From: a virus
Virus record (IMG/VR): IMGVR_UViG_3300021602_000003
Span: 1 to 64,000 of that record
Length of the DNA: 64,000 nucleotides
Reading direction: 5' to 3' (one strand)
Position 1 is the first letter of the stretch. Every line of letters begins with the position of its first letter. Both the position numbers and the translations under genes were made by a program. The notes under the pieces are model-generated. The model worked only from the letters and a program-made list of their open reading frames with translations. It was not told the DNA's origin and made no database searches. This document shows positions 48,760-57,031 of this stretch, piece after piece.

Positions 48760-49908
48760 ATGGCAACAAAGAGTTCAGCAGGTGTATTTGTTAGTTGGCC
48801 CAAACCCGATTTCGAATATACAGTAAAAACAAATAAGCACTTCGTGAGGAATTTTCACGGTGCCATGCTGTATGCTCATTATGAACTTTCGGCAACAGAG
48901 TTGAAGAAAGAAGTAATAAAGTATTTGAAATCTATCAATCTAAAACATCCATTACTGGATCGTATTAAAGATATGCACGAAAATAGATTTGCTACTGTGG
49001 GAAAGTATATGTATCTATTAAACCACGGATGCGATATACCCGATAGCGTTTTTCCTAAATTAATGCCCGCCTTGGAGAAAGTAATATATGAAGAAGAAAA
49101 AAGGCTTGCGGCAGTTGAAAAAGAATCACAGGATAGATCCGTTCTCAAAGTTCAAGAGCCTGTTAAAGCAGTTATCTCTATTCAGGACAGGTTGCGTGAA
49201 AAATCGTGTCAGATTGCGGGAGAAATAGAAGGATGGATAGACGACTTCTGTATGGATAAAAAACTTCCTGTAAAGTCGGTGGAGGATTTTGTGAATTTAT
49301 TTAAATCAAATGAATTAAAAGCACCGCATATGAAGTTCATACAAGCAGAGTTTGAAGGTCGACTAAAGGAGATGGCCGAAGCACTACAAGGTAAAGATAA
49401 AGAATTGGTAGAAGCATATTCTAATTATACTAATGCAGAATTGAAGAAGGCAGATTTATTTAATAGAAACTTATTCAAGGCATGCGCCATGATGCAAGAA
49501 TCAGCAAAGGTAGAAAGAGCACCCCGTAAAAAGAAACTTGTTTCTGCCGATAAAGTTGTATCTAAATTAAAATATAAGAAGGATGATAAAACACTGGGTA
49601 TTGTTAGTTTGAATCCTACACAAATAATTGGTGCTAAGGAAGTATGGACTTACAATGTTAGAACACGCAAATTATCTCAGTACAAAGCAGTTGACGCAGG
49701 AGGACTCGGTGTTAAAGGCGCAAGTTTACTGAATTATTCGTCTGATTCTTTAGAAAAAACACTGCGTAAGCCTGTCGAGACGCTCGCAGACTTCAAGAAG
49801 GCAAGTAAGGTCAAACTTCGCACTTTTTTGAAGGATTTAACAACACTCGATATTCCGTGCGGCGGCAAACTTAACGAGAATCATGTTATTCTGAGGATTG
49901 ATAAATGA
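48760..49908 (+). CDS. Hypothetical protein, conserved-looking, helical
   Basis: 382 residues, helical, with a Lys-rich middle (VERAPRKKKLVSADKVVSKL) and a C-terminal beta-rich domain (LGIVSLNPTQIIGAKEVWTYN...LRTFLKDLTTLDIPCGGKL). Good ribosome-binding site (AAGGATAAGAA). No motif I can name. Its stop overlaps ATG 49905 of the exonuclease-gene fragment, the original gene order before an endonuclease inserted. Confidence 0.65.
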   Translation: MATKSSAGVFVSWPKPDFEYTVKTNKHFVRNFHGAMLYAHYELSATELKKEVIKYLKSINLKHPLLDRIKDMHENRFATVGKYMYLLNHGCDIPDSVFPKLMPALEKVIYEEEKRLAAVEKESQDRSVLKVQEPVKAVISIQDRLREKSCQIAGEIEGWIDDFCMDKKLPVKSVEDFVNLFKSNELKAPHMKFIQAEFEGRLKEMAEALQGKDKELVEAYSNYTNAELKKADLFNRNLFKACAMMQESAKVERAPRKKKLVSADKVVSKLKYKKDDKTLGIVSLNPTQIIGAKEVWTYNVRTRKLSQYKAVDAGGLGVKGASLLNYSSDSLEKTLRKPVETLADFKKASKVKLRTFLKDLTTLDIPCGGKLNENHVILRIDK

Positions 49909-49937
49909 GATTATTTTTAGACACAGAATCGGCTTGA
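49905..49937 (+). pseudogene. Remnant of the 5' end of the exonuclease gene
   Basis: ATG at 49905, inside the stop of the previous gene (ATGA), codes MRLFLDTESA then TGA. The intact exonuclease gene at 50759 begins MRLFLDTEFVDLVP. The first eight residues are the same, though several third codon positions differ. Between them lies a homing-type endonuclease gene. This looks like the old 5' end left by the insertion, with a re-supplied start downstream. Confidence 0.75.
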
Positions 49938-49941
49938 AAAT

Positions 49942-49967
49942 GATAAATACTCTTATATAGGAGTATT
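49942..49967 (+). promoter_or_regulatory. Late promoter overlapping a start hairpin
   Basis: GATAAATA (49942-49949); AATACTC (49946-49952) pairs with GAGTATT (49961-49967), which contains the Shine-Dalgarno GGAG and ends at the ATG at 49968. Late transcripts would start within the 5' arm. Confidence 0.65.
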
Positions 49968-50759
49968 ATGGCATATAATAAAATAGTGTATAGGGTTAAT
50001 TATTTAGGTGAGAAGATATATTGTAATGTTGACGAGACACCCAAGACTGCTTACACAATAGAACTTACTTGCGATAAATGTGGCCATATATGGGATGCAT
50101 CAACAAGTAACTGGTTGAATATAAAAAAACGATCTACATATAATGGTGAGATGTGTATAAGATGTAGTAGAACAGGGGAGGGTAATCCAGCATTCGGGAA
50201 GAACCCTCACAGAAATATGTCAGAAAGTGAACTACAGAATCTTAAAGATAATTTAAGTAAGTCTTTAACTGGTAAGAATAATCCAATGTACGGAAAACAT
50301 CATTCCGCGACAACCAGAGCATTACAGTCTAATAGTAAGGTGGATTTAATTGCAGAAGGAAAATTCAATATAAAAAGTTGTAATAGAGGTAGAAAAGCCT
50401 ACTATGTTTCTACTAAATCTAATACACAATTTCACGCAGACTCTATCTTAGAATTAGCAAGAATGATTGAATTAGACAATGATATAAATGTTATATCTTG
50501 GACAAAACATCACGGAATAAGAATTCCTTATATATTTGAAGGAAAGAATCATAATTATGTTCCTGATTTTTTAATAGAATTTAAATCTGGTAAAAAAATG
50601 ATAGAGGAAGTTAAGGGTAGAATAGATCCTATTGATATTGAAAAGGAAAAGCGAGCAATAGCGTTTTGTGAAGAAAAAGATTATACATATAGAATGATTA
50701 TGGGCAAGGATTTATCGGATTTAGCAAATTATAAAAGATTATTGAAGGAGACAAAATAA
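49968..50759 (+). CDS. Homing-type endonuclease: zinc finger, NUMOD3 and PD-(D/E)XK domain
   Basis: 263 residues. CDKCGHIWDAS...CIRCSRTG (zinc finger), then NNPMYGKHHSATTRALQSN (NUMOD3), then a TnsA/gp4-like nuclease: SILELARMIELD, NYVPDFLIEF, KMIEEVKGRID (E...PD...ExK). HTH or HNH parts are absent. It has split off the first codons of the exonuclease gene. The last base of its stop is the A of the next gene's ATG. Confidence 0.8.
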   Translation: MAYNKIVYRVNYLGEKIYCNVDETPKTAYTIELTCDKCGHIWDASTSNWLNIKKRSTYNGEMCIRCSRTGEGNPAFGKNPHRNMSESELQNLKDNLSKSLTGKNNPMYGKHHSATTRALQSNSKVDLIAEGKFNIKSCNRGRKAYYVSTKSNTQFHADSILELARMIELDNDINVISWTKHHGIRIPYIFEGKNHNYVPDFLIEFKSGKKMIEEVKGRIDPIDIEKEKRAIAFCEEKDYTYRMIMGKDLSDLANYKRLLKETK

Positions 50760-51211
50760 TGCGTTTATTTTTGGATACGGAGTTTGTGGATTTAGTGCCT
50801 AATGCAAAACTAATCAGCATTGCTTTGGTCGATGAGGACGAAAACTATTTTTATGCTGAATTAACTGATACATACGAACTGAAAGACTGTTCGGATTTTG
50901 TTAGAGCAAATGTATTACCTTTATTGCGCGGTAAGAATAAAATGACACACTATGATTGCTCATTAGCAATTGCTAATTGGATTGAAGCAAGAAATGTCCC
51001 CTGTGTTATTGCTTCTGATAATCCATCCTGGGATATTCCGCATTTAAATAAATTGATATCACCTTTATGGCCAGACAACTTAGAAAAAATATGTATACCG
51101 ATCAGGGTGTCGGATCTTGTAGAAGAAGCACTATTGGTTAAATTTGGGTATGATGCACATAATGCATTGGATGACGCCTTTGTGATGAAGAAGGCAACCT
51201 TAGGATATTGA
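50759..51211 (+). CDS. DEDD-type 3'-5' exoribonuclease
   Basis: 150 residues. FLDTEFVDL is motif Exo I (D-x-E); HYDCSLAIANWIE and ASDNPSWDIPHL give Exo II-like Asp; YDAHNALDDAFVM is Exo III (H-x5-D). Matches the small exoribonuclease-like family found in phages and mycobacteria. Likely trims RNA or nucleic-acid ends. Upstream copy of its first eight residues: see the remnant at 49905. Confidence 0.82.
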   Translation: MRLFLDTEFVDLVPNAKLISIALVDEDENYFYAELTDTYELKDCSDFVRANVLPLLRGKNKMTHYDCSLAIANWIEARNVPCVIASDNPSWDIPHLNKLISPLWPDNLEKICIPIRVSDLVEEALLVKFGYDAHNALDDAFVMKKATLGY

Positions 51212-51217
51212 TAAATA
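51210..51217 (+). promoter_or_regulatory. Late promoter box GATAAATA
   Basis: Overlaps the exonuclease stop and lies 5 bases before ATG 51223, so a late transcript of the next gene would be nearly leaderless. Confidence 0.5.
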
Positions 51218-51222
51218 CGGGT

Positions 51223-52080
51223 ATGAAAATATCTGAAATTATCACAGAAGGCTATCCCCCTATCCCGGTAGAATTAATAAATCGGATAGAACAACTATAT
51301 AATAGCCATATGCCTATAAAAGATGTTGCTATAGAAATGAATATGCCACTTCATAAAATCAGTAATATATTGTCTAAGCAATTAAAAAACCGTCAATTAC
51401 GTCGTAATATTACGTTTTCTCCGGAGGAGGTATCGCTGGTTAAGCAATTGTATGATGAAGGACTGCCGTTTAATGCTATTGCTGATAAAGCAGGCATGAG
51501 TAATGAGCGGGTGGTATCTCTACTAAAATATAATTATAAAGAACGGAAACCTCGTTGGAAAGGACACACCCCGACTACACCTATCAATACTCACAAATTA
51601 ATTTCATCGGAACAAAAACAGCAAATGATACAGATGTATATTGCTGGTAAAACATTAAAATCTATTTCTTCGGAAATTAAGGTATCTCCTTCGGCCGTCC
51701 AACATTATTTGACTAAATTGCCAAATTATAGTGAATTAAGGCAACAAAGTATGTCAGCAGCAGGTGATTCATTCACCCCTGGTAAGAAAGGTACGACTAA
51801 GGAAGAGGTAAGTCGGATGTCTCGACTATTCGTCGATGGATTAAGTATTGAGAGCATAGGAAAAGTGTTTGATTTAAATCGTAAGGTAATAGAATATCAT
51901 TTAAAAAGATTATCTAACTACCCAGAATTAAAACAACAGCGCACTGCATCAATAGATGCTCATAAAGACGACCTTGCAAGACAAGCGGTTACTAATATAT
52001 ATCGTGCTGGTTCGATTGGTAATGATCGATTACAAGGACCGGGCGGTCGAAGTAATCGCGGTCGAACTGCCGGTAGATAA
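51223..52080 (+). CDS. Repeat helix-turn-helix protein with capsid-targeting-like N terminus
   Basis: About 285 residues from ATG 51223, giving MKISEIITEGY with an I-T-E site. Four HTH units follow: IEQLYNSHMPIKDVAIEMNM (about 17-36), VKQLYDEGLPFNAIADKAGM, MIQMYIAGKTLKSISSEIKV and MSRLFVDGLSIESIGKVFDL, each about 35 residues and like site-specific recombinase or NUMOD helices. A DNA-binding protein carried in the head is plausible. A GATAAATA box overlaps the gene before. Confidence 0.65.
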   Translation: MKISEIITEGYPPIPVELINRIEQLYNSHMPIKDVAIEMNMPLHKISNILSKQLKNRQLRRNITFSPEEVSLVKQLYDEGLPFNAIADKAGMSNERVVSLLKYNYKERKPRWKGHTPTTPINTHKLISSEQKQQMIQMYIAGKTLKSISSEIKVSPSAVQHYLTKLPNYSELRQQSMSAAGDSFTPGKKGTTKEEVSRMSRLFVDGLSIESIGKVFDLNRKVIEYHLKRLSNYPELKQQRTASIDAHKDDLARQAVTNIYRAGSIGNDRLQGPGGRSNRGRTAGR

Positions 52081-52082
52081 TT

Positions 52083-52114
52083 GATAAATAGTGTATCACT
52101 GGAGTTGATACACT
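52083..52114 (+). promoter_or_regulatory. Late promoter overlapping an RBS hairpin
   Basis: GATAAATA (52083-52090); AGTGTATC (52090-52097) pairs with GATACACT (52107-52114), ending at the ATG at 52115. Shine-Dalgarno GGAG is in the loop. Same plan as at 32302, with a related stem. Confidence 0.65.
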
Positions 52115-52867
52115 ATGTCTGCACAATATACACCGAGATCCCTGCTAATTCGCCAAATAGAGCTTTTGCTCGGTTCTCAGATGGTGGACGTCGAACTCGA
52201 CCAGGAGCACATAAATTTAGGTATCACGATTGGTATTCAAAAGTTGCGTCAACAATCGGATGGCGCTAATCTTGAGAAAGATATCTTTTTACATATTACA
52301 CGAGATATAACAGAATATACATTACCGGACGAAGTTCAGGAAGTTAGAAGACTATATCGCCGGGGCGTCGGTGCATATACAAACGGCGGTATCAATTTTG
52401 ATCCAGTAGATGCTGCATTCTATAATATCTATATGTTGCAACCAAATAGGTCCGGCGGATTGGCTACATGGGATATGTATAATCAATTCTTGGAAACAAC
52501 CGAACGATTATTTGCAAGTCAGATGAATTTCACATGGGACGTAAATTCTCATACATTGAAAATTATTCGCCGACCGACAGCAGACGAAGAGGTAGCGGTG
52601 CGCGTTTATGCAAGCAAATCGGAAGATGATATCATTAACGATCCTTATACGGGGCCTTGGTTACGTTCTTATTCTACAGCATATTCTAAGTATATGTTAG
52701 GCGAAGCAAGAGATAAGTTTCCGGGGGGTTTTCCGGGACCGAATGGCAATGTTACTCTTAATGGTGCTACTATTAAGCAAGAAGCTCAGGTAGAGATGGA
52801 TAAGTTAGAATTACAACTACAAAATCTCGTAACTGCTTCGGATGGATATAGCTTTGTAATCGGTTAA
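52115..52867 (+). CDS. Putative neck/head-closure protein (gp13/gp14-like)
   Basis: 250 residues. It opens with a helical segment (RSLLIRQIELLLGSQMVDVEL), then ITRDITEYTLPDEVQEVRRLYRRGVG, typical of phage connector and neck proteins that start with a helical bundle and continue with a beta domain. It lies upstream of dNMP kinase and tail sheath, fitting the structural block. The assignment to gp13 or gp14 is by position and shape only. Confidence 0.5.
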   Translation: MSAQYTPRSLLIRQIELLLGSQMVDVELDQEHINLGITIGIQKLRQQSDGANLEKDIFLHITRDITEYTLPDEVQEVRRLYRRGVGAYTNGGINFDPVDAAFYNIYMLQPNRSGGLATWDMYNQFLETTERLFASQMNFTWDVNSHTLKIIRRPTADEEVAVRVYASKSEDDIINDPYTGPWLRSYSTAYSKYMLGEARDKFPGGFPGPNGNVTLNGATIKQEAQVEMDKLELQLQNLVTASDGYSFVIG

Positions 52868-52936
52868 AATAACAAAATTATTCAACCCCTGAGCGGTTTG
52901 TGTATAACTACATAAACATTAACTTAGGGGTTTCTT

Positions 52937-53569
52937 ATGATTGTAGGCCTACTCGGATTCATTAATAGCGGTAAAGGTACTGTTGCATCGCAACTTGTCA
53001 ATAGATATGATTTTAGGCAAGATAGTTTTGCAGCAGGTTTGAAAGATGCTTGTGCCGTTATGTTTGATTGGCCCAGGCATATGCTCGAAGGCGATACAAA
53101 GGAGTCTCGGGAATGGCGTGAAATTGTAGACCCGTGGTGGGCCGAACAATTGAACATGCCTAATTTTAGTCCCAGACTTGCCTTGCAAGTAATTGGTACA
53201 GATGTTATGCGTAATAACTTCCATCAAGATATGTGGTTCTTAACACTTCGAAACAGAATTCGTAAAAATCCTGATCAGAATGTAGTTATTAGTGATGTTC
53301 GTTTTCCTAACGAAATAAAATTTATTCAAGAGCAAGGCGGCACGTTAATTAAGGTAAATCGTGGCCCTGCACCCATTTGGTATGAGACAGCTATCTTAGC
53401 AAATAGGGGTAATTCCATTGCTAAAGCAGTGATGACTGAAACATATTCTGCTGCTCATTTAAGTGAATGGGCATGGGTGGGGTCAAAAATTGATTATGAG
53501 CTAAATAATGATAGTACATTAGAAAGTCTAGAAGGTCAGGTCCAGAAAATATTCTCCAATAAATTATAA
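52937..53569 (+). CDS. 1: Deoxynucleoside monophosphate kinase (T4 gp1-like)
   Basis: 210 residues. P-loop LLGFINSGKGTVAS at 4-17; DSFAAGLKDACAVMFDW is the T4 gp1-like NMP region; VISDVRFPNEIKFIQEQGG near 115-133 matches phage dNMP kinases. It makes dNDPs for phage DNA and can serve modified nucleotides. In this genome it lies next to the tail genes. Confidence 0.87.
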   Translation: MIVGLLGFINSGKGTVASQLVNRYDFRQDSFAAGLKDACAVMFDWPRHMLEGDTKESREWREIVDPWWAEQLNMPNFSPRLALQVIGTDVMRNNFHQDMWFLTLRNRIRKNPDQNVVISDVRFPNEIKFIQEQGGTLIKVNRGPAPIWYETAILANRGNSIAKAVMTETYSAAHLSEWAWVGSKIDYELNNDSTLESLEGQVQKIFSNKL

Positions 53570-53608
53570 GATTGGTGCTTTATTTGCAGCATATTTAACA
53601 CCCTTCCT

Positions 53609-53616
53609 GATAAATA
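53609..53616 (+). promoter_or_regulatory. Late promoter box GATAAATA (tail sheath)
   Basis: 40 bases before the sheath ATG, with a GAAGA/TCTTC hairpin and AGGAG between. Strong late expression is expected for this gene. Confidence 0.65.
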
Positions 53617-53656
53617 CTAGCAACAAGAAGAAACATCTTCAATAGGAGTTAAATAT

Positions 53657-56203
53657 ATGGCAGTTTTAGTATCCCCAGGCGTAAGTATTTCAGTTATCGA
53701 CCAAAGCATCAATGTTGGCGCAGGTCCAGGAACAGTTCCACTTATTTTTATCGCCACACAACAAGATAAAACCATTCCAGACGGAACAACTGTTGCAGTT
53801 GGTACAACAAAAGCTAATGCTGGTATTGTATGGTCTATCACATCTCAACGTGATTTGGTACAAACTTTCGGCGATCCTACTTTCTACTCAGTAAGTGGTA
53901 CATCGTTGAACGGGTATCCATTAAATGAATACGGACTTTTAGCAGCTTATTCCTATTTGGGAATTTCCAATCTGTGCAGAGTTGTTAGAGCAGATGTGGA
54001 TACAGCTCAGTTAGAGCCTACACCGATTGCGCCAACAAGTCCTGCAGCGGCAGGAACATATTGGTTAGACGAATCTGTATCTTCGTATGGTTTATTCATA
54101 CGCACAGGCGCACCCGGTTCTGAAATATGGTCACCGGTTACACCAAGATATGTATATAATTTTGCAACAGGTACAGCTAATGAACCAACGGCATCTACCT
54201 CCGAAGCAGATATTGCAGTGGTGTTTGAAACAGAACCAGGCGAATTATCTTATTGGGCATATTTAGAAGGTGGTTGGGTAAAATTACAAGATCCTACAGG
54301 TGGTACGAGCGTAGTTATCCAGTCTGTATGGCCTGATTTAACAGATGTGTTAGTTACTCAGACGTACTGGATTAAGACAGGTTCGGCAGCACAAGGTGCA
54401 GATCTTGTTTTAAGAAAGATGAGCGCATCGACAGGATCTTTCTTGCAAGTCGAGGCTCCGATACTTGTAGATGATGCAGCAGCAGATACTTATTATGCCG
54501 CAAATCCTGCAGGATCTAATGGCCAGGTATATATTAAGATTGCACAAGGTGCAGAATCTACCACACCAAATTTATTCAGATTTATGTTATGTACAGACGG
54601 TGTCTGGGCAGCACTGACCACTATTGTCGGTTCAGCCACAGCACCTACGGCAGGTCCGGTAAATGGTCAGTCGTGGTTTAATGCATTATTAGGATTAAAT
54701 AGTGCTGGAGAATCTACGGTAGATATTATGATTGCTGATGGCGCAGGCGCATGGCAAAATATCAATCTCCCGGGCTTTACTTATACAGTATTACCGGGCG
54801 CACCAACTTTATATCCACAACCTGCCGATCCACAAGATAATGTTCCTACTCCGGCATTAGATACAGGCGATATTTGGGTTAACACCGATGCAGTTCCTTA
54901 TCCTGTTATTAATCGATGGAGTGGTACTGCTTGGGTACTAGTTGACAATACAGACCAAACAACACCTAACGGCATTATCTTCCAAGATGCTCGTCCTAAT
55001 CCTTTATATCATGACGGTGCATATACAGGTGAGAATAATGAAGGTGGTACAAATCCCGACTTAGATCCTGATGCACCACAAGCTGCATTATACCCGAATG
55101 GGTTCTTATTATGGAATACACGCTATTCTACAAATAATGTTAAGTCTTGGGAAGCACCGTATGTATTTGACGGCGTAACAGCGCAGCCAGATGATACCAA
55201 TAACGACTCGTTAGGTCGTTGGGTAACTATATCGGGCAATAATCCAGGCGGCGTACCTTATATGGGTGCAGCAGCACAGCAAATTGTCATCGTAAAAGCA
55301 ATTCAGTCTGTTATTTCTTCTAACGAAGATATTCGTGCAGAAGATTTATATTTTAACTTAATTGCTGCACCTGGCTATGTAGAAGCCATTGACGAGATGC
55401 TTGTGTTGAACGACGATCGTAAAGACACCGCATTCGTGGTAGGCGATACACCGTTTACATTAAGTGCAACAGGCACATCTTTACAGAATTGGGCAACAAA
55501 TCATAGTGTTGCTTACGGTAATGGAGCAGATGGCCTTGTTTCTGCAAGCAAATATTTTGCTGCATGGTATCCAAGCGGATTAAGTACAAATGTTGATGGT
55601 ACAGACGTAGTTGTTCCATCATCCCATATGGCTTTACGTACAATTGCTTATAATGATCAAGTTGCTTATCCTTGGTTCGCACCGGCTGGATTACAACGCG
55701 GTGTTGTAAACAATGCAGGGGCAGTCGGATATGTTAATTCGTCCGGACAATTTGTTACAGTTAAGCTGAATGAAGGCCAACGCGATATTTTATATCAAAA
55801 CGGCATTAATCCAATTCGCGTTATGCCACAAGGCGGTATTGTTGTGTTTGGACAAAAGACACGTCAGCCATATTCGAGTGCAACAGATCGTATCAACGTA
55901 GTTCGTTTAGAAAACTATCTACGTTATCAACTGAACAATCTTGCACAACCGTTCTTATTTGAGCCTAATGATACAACAACACGTAAATCCGTGTTAGATG
56001 CATTCAACAGATTCTTATCTGAACTTATTACATTGCGTGGTTTATATGACTTCTTGGTTGTTTGCGACTTGAGCAACAACACACCTGCTCGTATAGATAG
56101 AAACGAATTGTGGATTGACGTTGCAATTCAACCTGTTAAGGCAATTGAGTTTATTTATATTCCTATCAGAATTAAAAATACTGGTGCTAGTTTAACAGTA
56201 TAA
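53657..56203 (+). CDS. 18: Tail sheath protein (gp18)
   Basis: 848 residues. N terminus VLVSPGVSISVIDQSINVGA and C-terminal TTTRKSVLDAFNRFLSELIT...GLYDFLVVCDLSNNTP...IDVAIQPVKAIEFIYIPI are sheath hallmarks. It forms the contractile tube around gp19. It is larger than T4 gp18 (659); the extra part is a Pro/Ala/Thr-rich surface region of about residues 130-470 with repeats like GTYWLDESVSSYG, WIKTGSAAQGAD, GDIWVNTDAVPY. This suggests added outer domains. Confidence 0.92.
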   Translation: MAVLVSPGVSISVIDQSINVGAGPGTVPLIFIATQQDKTIPDGTTVAVGTTKANAGIVWSITSQRDLVQTFGDPTFYSVSGTSLNGYPLNEYGLLAAYSYLGISNLCRVVRADVDTAQLEPTPIAPTSPAAAGTYWLDESVSSYGLFIRTGAPGSEIWSPVTPRYVYNFATGTANEPTASTSEADIAVVFETEPGELSYWAYLEGGWVKLQDPTGGTSVVIQSVWPDLTDVLVTQTYWIKTGSAAQGADLVLRKMSASTGSFLQVEAPILVDDAAADTYYAANPAGSNGQVYIKIAQGAESTTPNLFRFMLCTDGVWAALTTIVGSATAPTAGPVNGQSWFNALLGLNSAGESTVDIMIADGAGAWQNINLPGFTYTVLPGAPTLYPQPADPQDNVPTPALDTGDIWVNTDAVPYPVINRWSGTAWVLVDNTDQTTPNGIIFQDARPNPLYHDGAYTGENNEGGTNPDLDPDAPQAALYPNGFLLWNTRYSTNNVKSWEAPYVFDGVTAQPDDTNNDSLGRWVTISGNNPGGVPYMGAAAQQIVIVKAIQSVISSNEDIRAEDLYFNLIAAPGYVEAIDEMLVLNDDRKDTAFVVGDTPFTLSATGTSLQNWATNHSVAYGNGADGLVSASKYFAAWYPSGLSTNVDGTDVVVPSSHMALRTIAYNDQVAYPWFAPAGLQRGVVNNAGAVGYVNSSGQFVTVKLNEGQRDILYQNGINPIRVMPQGGIVVFGQKTRQPYSSATDRINVVRLENYLRYQLNNLAQPFLFEPNDTTTRKSVLDAFNRFLSELITLRGLYDFLVVCDLSNNTPARIDRNELWIDVAIQPVKAIEFIYIPIRIKNTGASLTV

Positions 56204-56292
56204 GTGAAATCACTTAATAAAAGGGCAGAATAAAATTTGCCCTTTTATTTTGGCAATTTTAAATACCTCTCGAAGAAAAATTCGACAGATTT

Positions 56293-56300
56293 GATAAATA
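56293..56300 (+). promoter_or_regulatory. Late promoter box GATAAATA (tail tube)
   Basis: 28 bases before the tube ATG; AGGAG follows. Confidence 0.65.
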
Positions 56301-56328
56301 GTATTAGCTTTTATAGCAGGAGAATAAG

Positions 56329-56946
56329 ATGGCACAGAGTTTTTCAACATTATCCAAATTCGGGGTTCCGATTGACGGACAAAATCAGGGTATTTTACAC
56401 CCTAAACAAAAGTATCGCTTTAGAGTTATGTGGTATGGATTTGGCGATGGAGTCGGTGCAAACACAATGACAGCAAATGTTATGACATGCAGCCGTCCTA
56501 AAGTTACATACGAAGAAGTGAAGTTAGATTCATATAATTCCGTAGCATGGATTGCAGGCAAACACAGCTTTGATCCTCTCGAAATTAAATTGCGTGATGA
56601 TATAACTAATTCAATTGTAGCTAGTGTAGGTGCTCAGGTACAGAAGCAAATGAATCACTTCGAGCAGACAAGCGCATCCGCAGGCATAAATTATAAATTT
56701 TCTATGGAAGTTCATTCGTTGGATGGAACAACAAATGAAGAAATAGAATCCTGGTTCTTAGAAGGTTGCTGGATTAATGCAGCAACATATTCCGAAGCAG
56801 ATTATGCTAGTGGTGATCCACAAGAAGTTACATTAACAATTAGATTTGATAATGCTACAAACTTAGCAGGGAATAATCCTAACTACAATGGACCTGATCC
56901 GTATCCGAACATTCCTAGCCCAACTGGCGGCACAACGTTCGCTTAA
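56329..56946 (+). CDS. 19: Tail tube protein (gp19)
   Basis: 205 residues. GILHPKQKYRFRVMWYGFG, TCSRPKVTYEEVKLDSYNSVAWIAGKH and WFLEGCWINAATYSEADYASGDPQEVTLTIRFDNA follow the T4-like tube fold, with the late-stage strand pair near the end. It polymerises as the inner tube through which DNA passes. T4 gp19 is 163 residues; the extra C-terminal Pro/Asn-rich tail is probably exposed. Follows the sheath as usual. Confidence 0.9.
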   Translation: MAQSFSTLSKFGVPIDGQNQGILHPKQKYRFRVMWYGFGDGVGANTMTANVMTCSRPKVTYEEVKLDSYNSVAWIAGKHSFDPLEIKLRDDITNSIVASVGAQVQKQMNHFEQTSASAGINYKFSMEVHSLDGTTNEEIESWFLEGCWINAATYSEADYASGDPQEVTLTIRFDNATNLAGNNPNYNGPDPYPNIPSPTGGTTFA

Positions 56947-57031
56947 AATTTTTATCTACTTTAATATAGGGGCATTTAGCCCCTATATTTTTTTAATTTT
57001 CTATAAATGAAAAGAAGGTAAATAGTACATT

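Noticed and set aside
56237-56470. 77-codon ORF before the tail tube gene
   Set aside because: It overlaps the tube gene in another frame and lacks an RBS; the late box and AGGAG belong to the tube gene.
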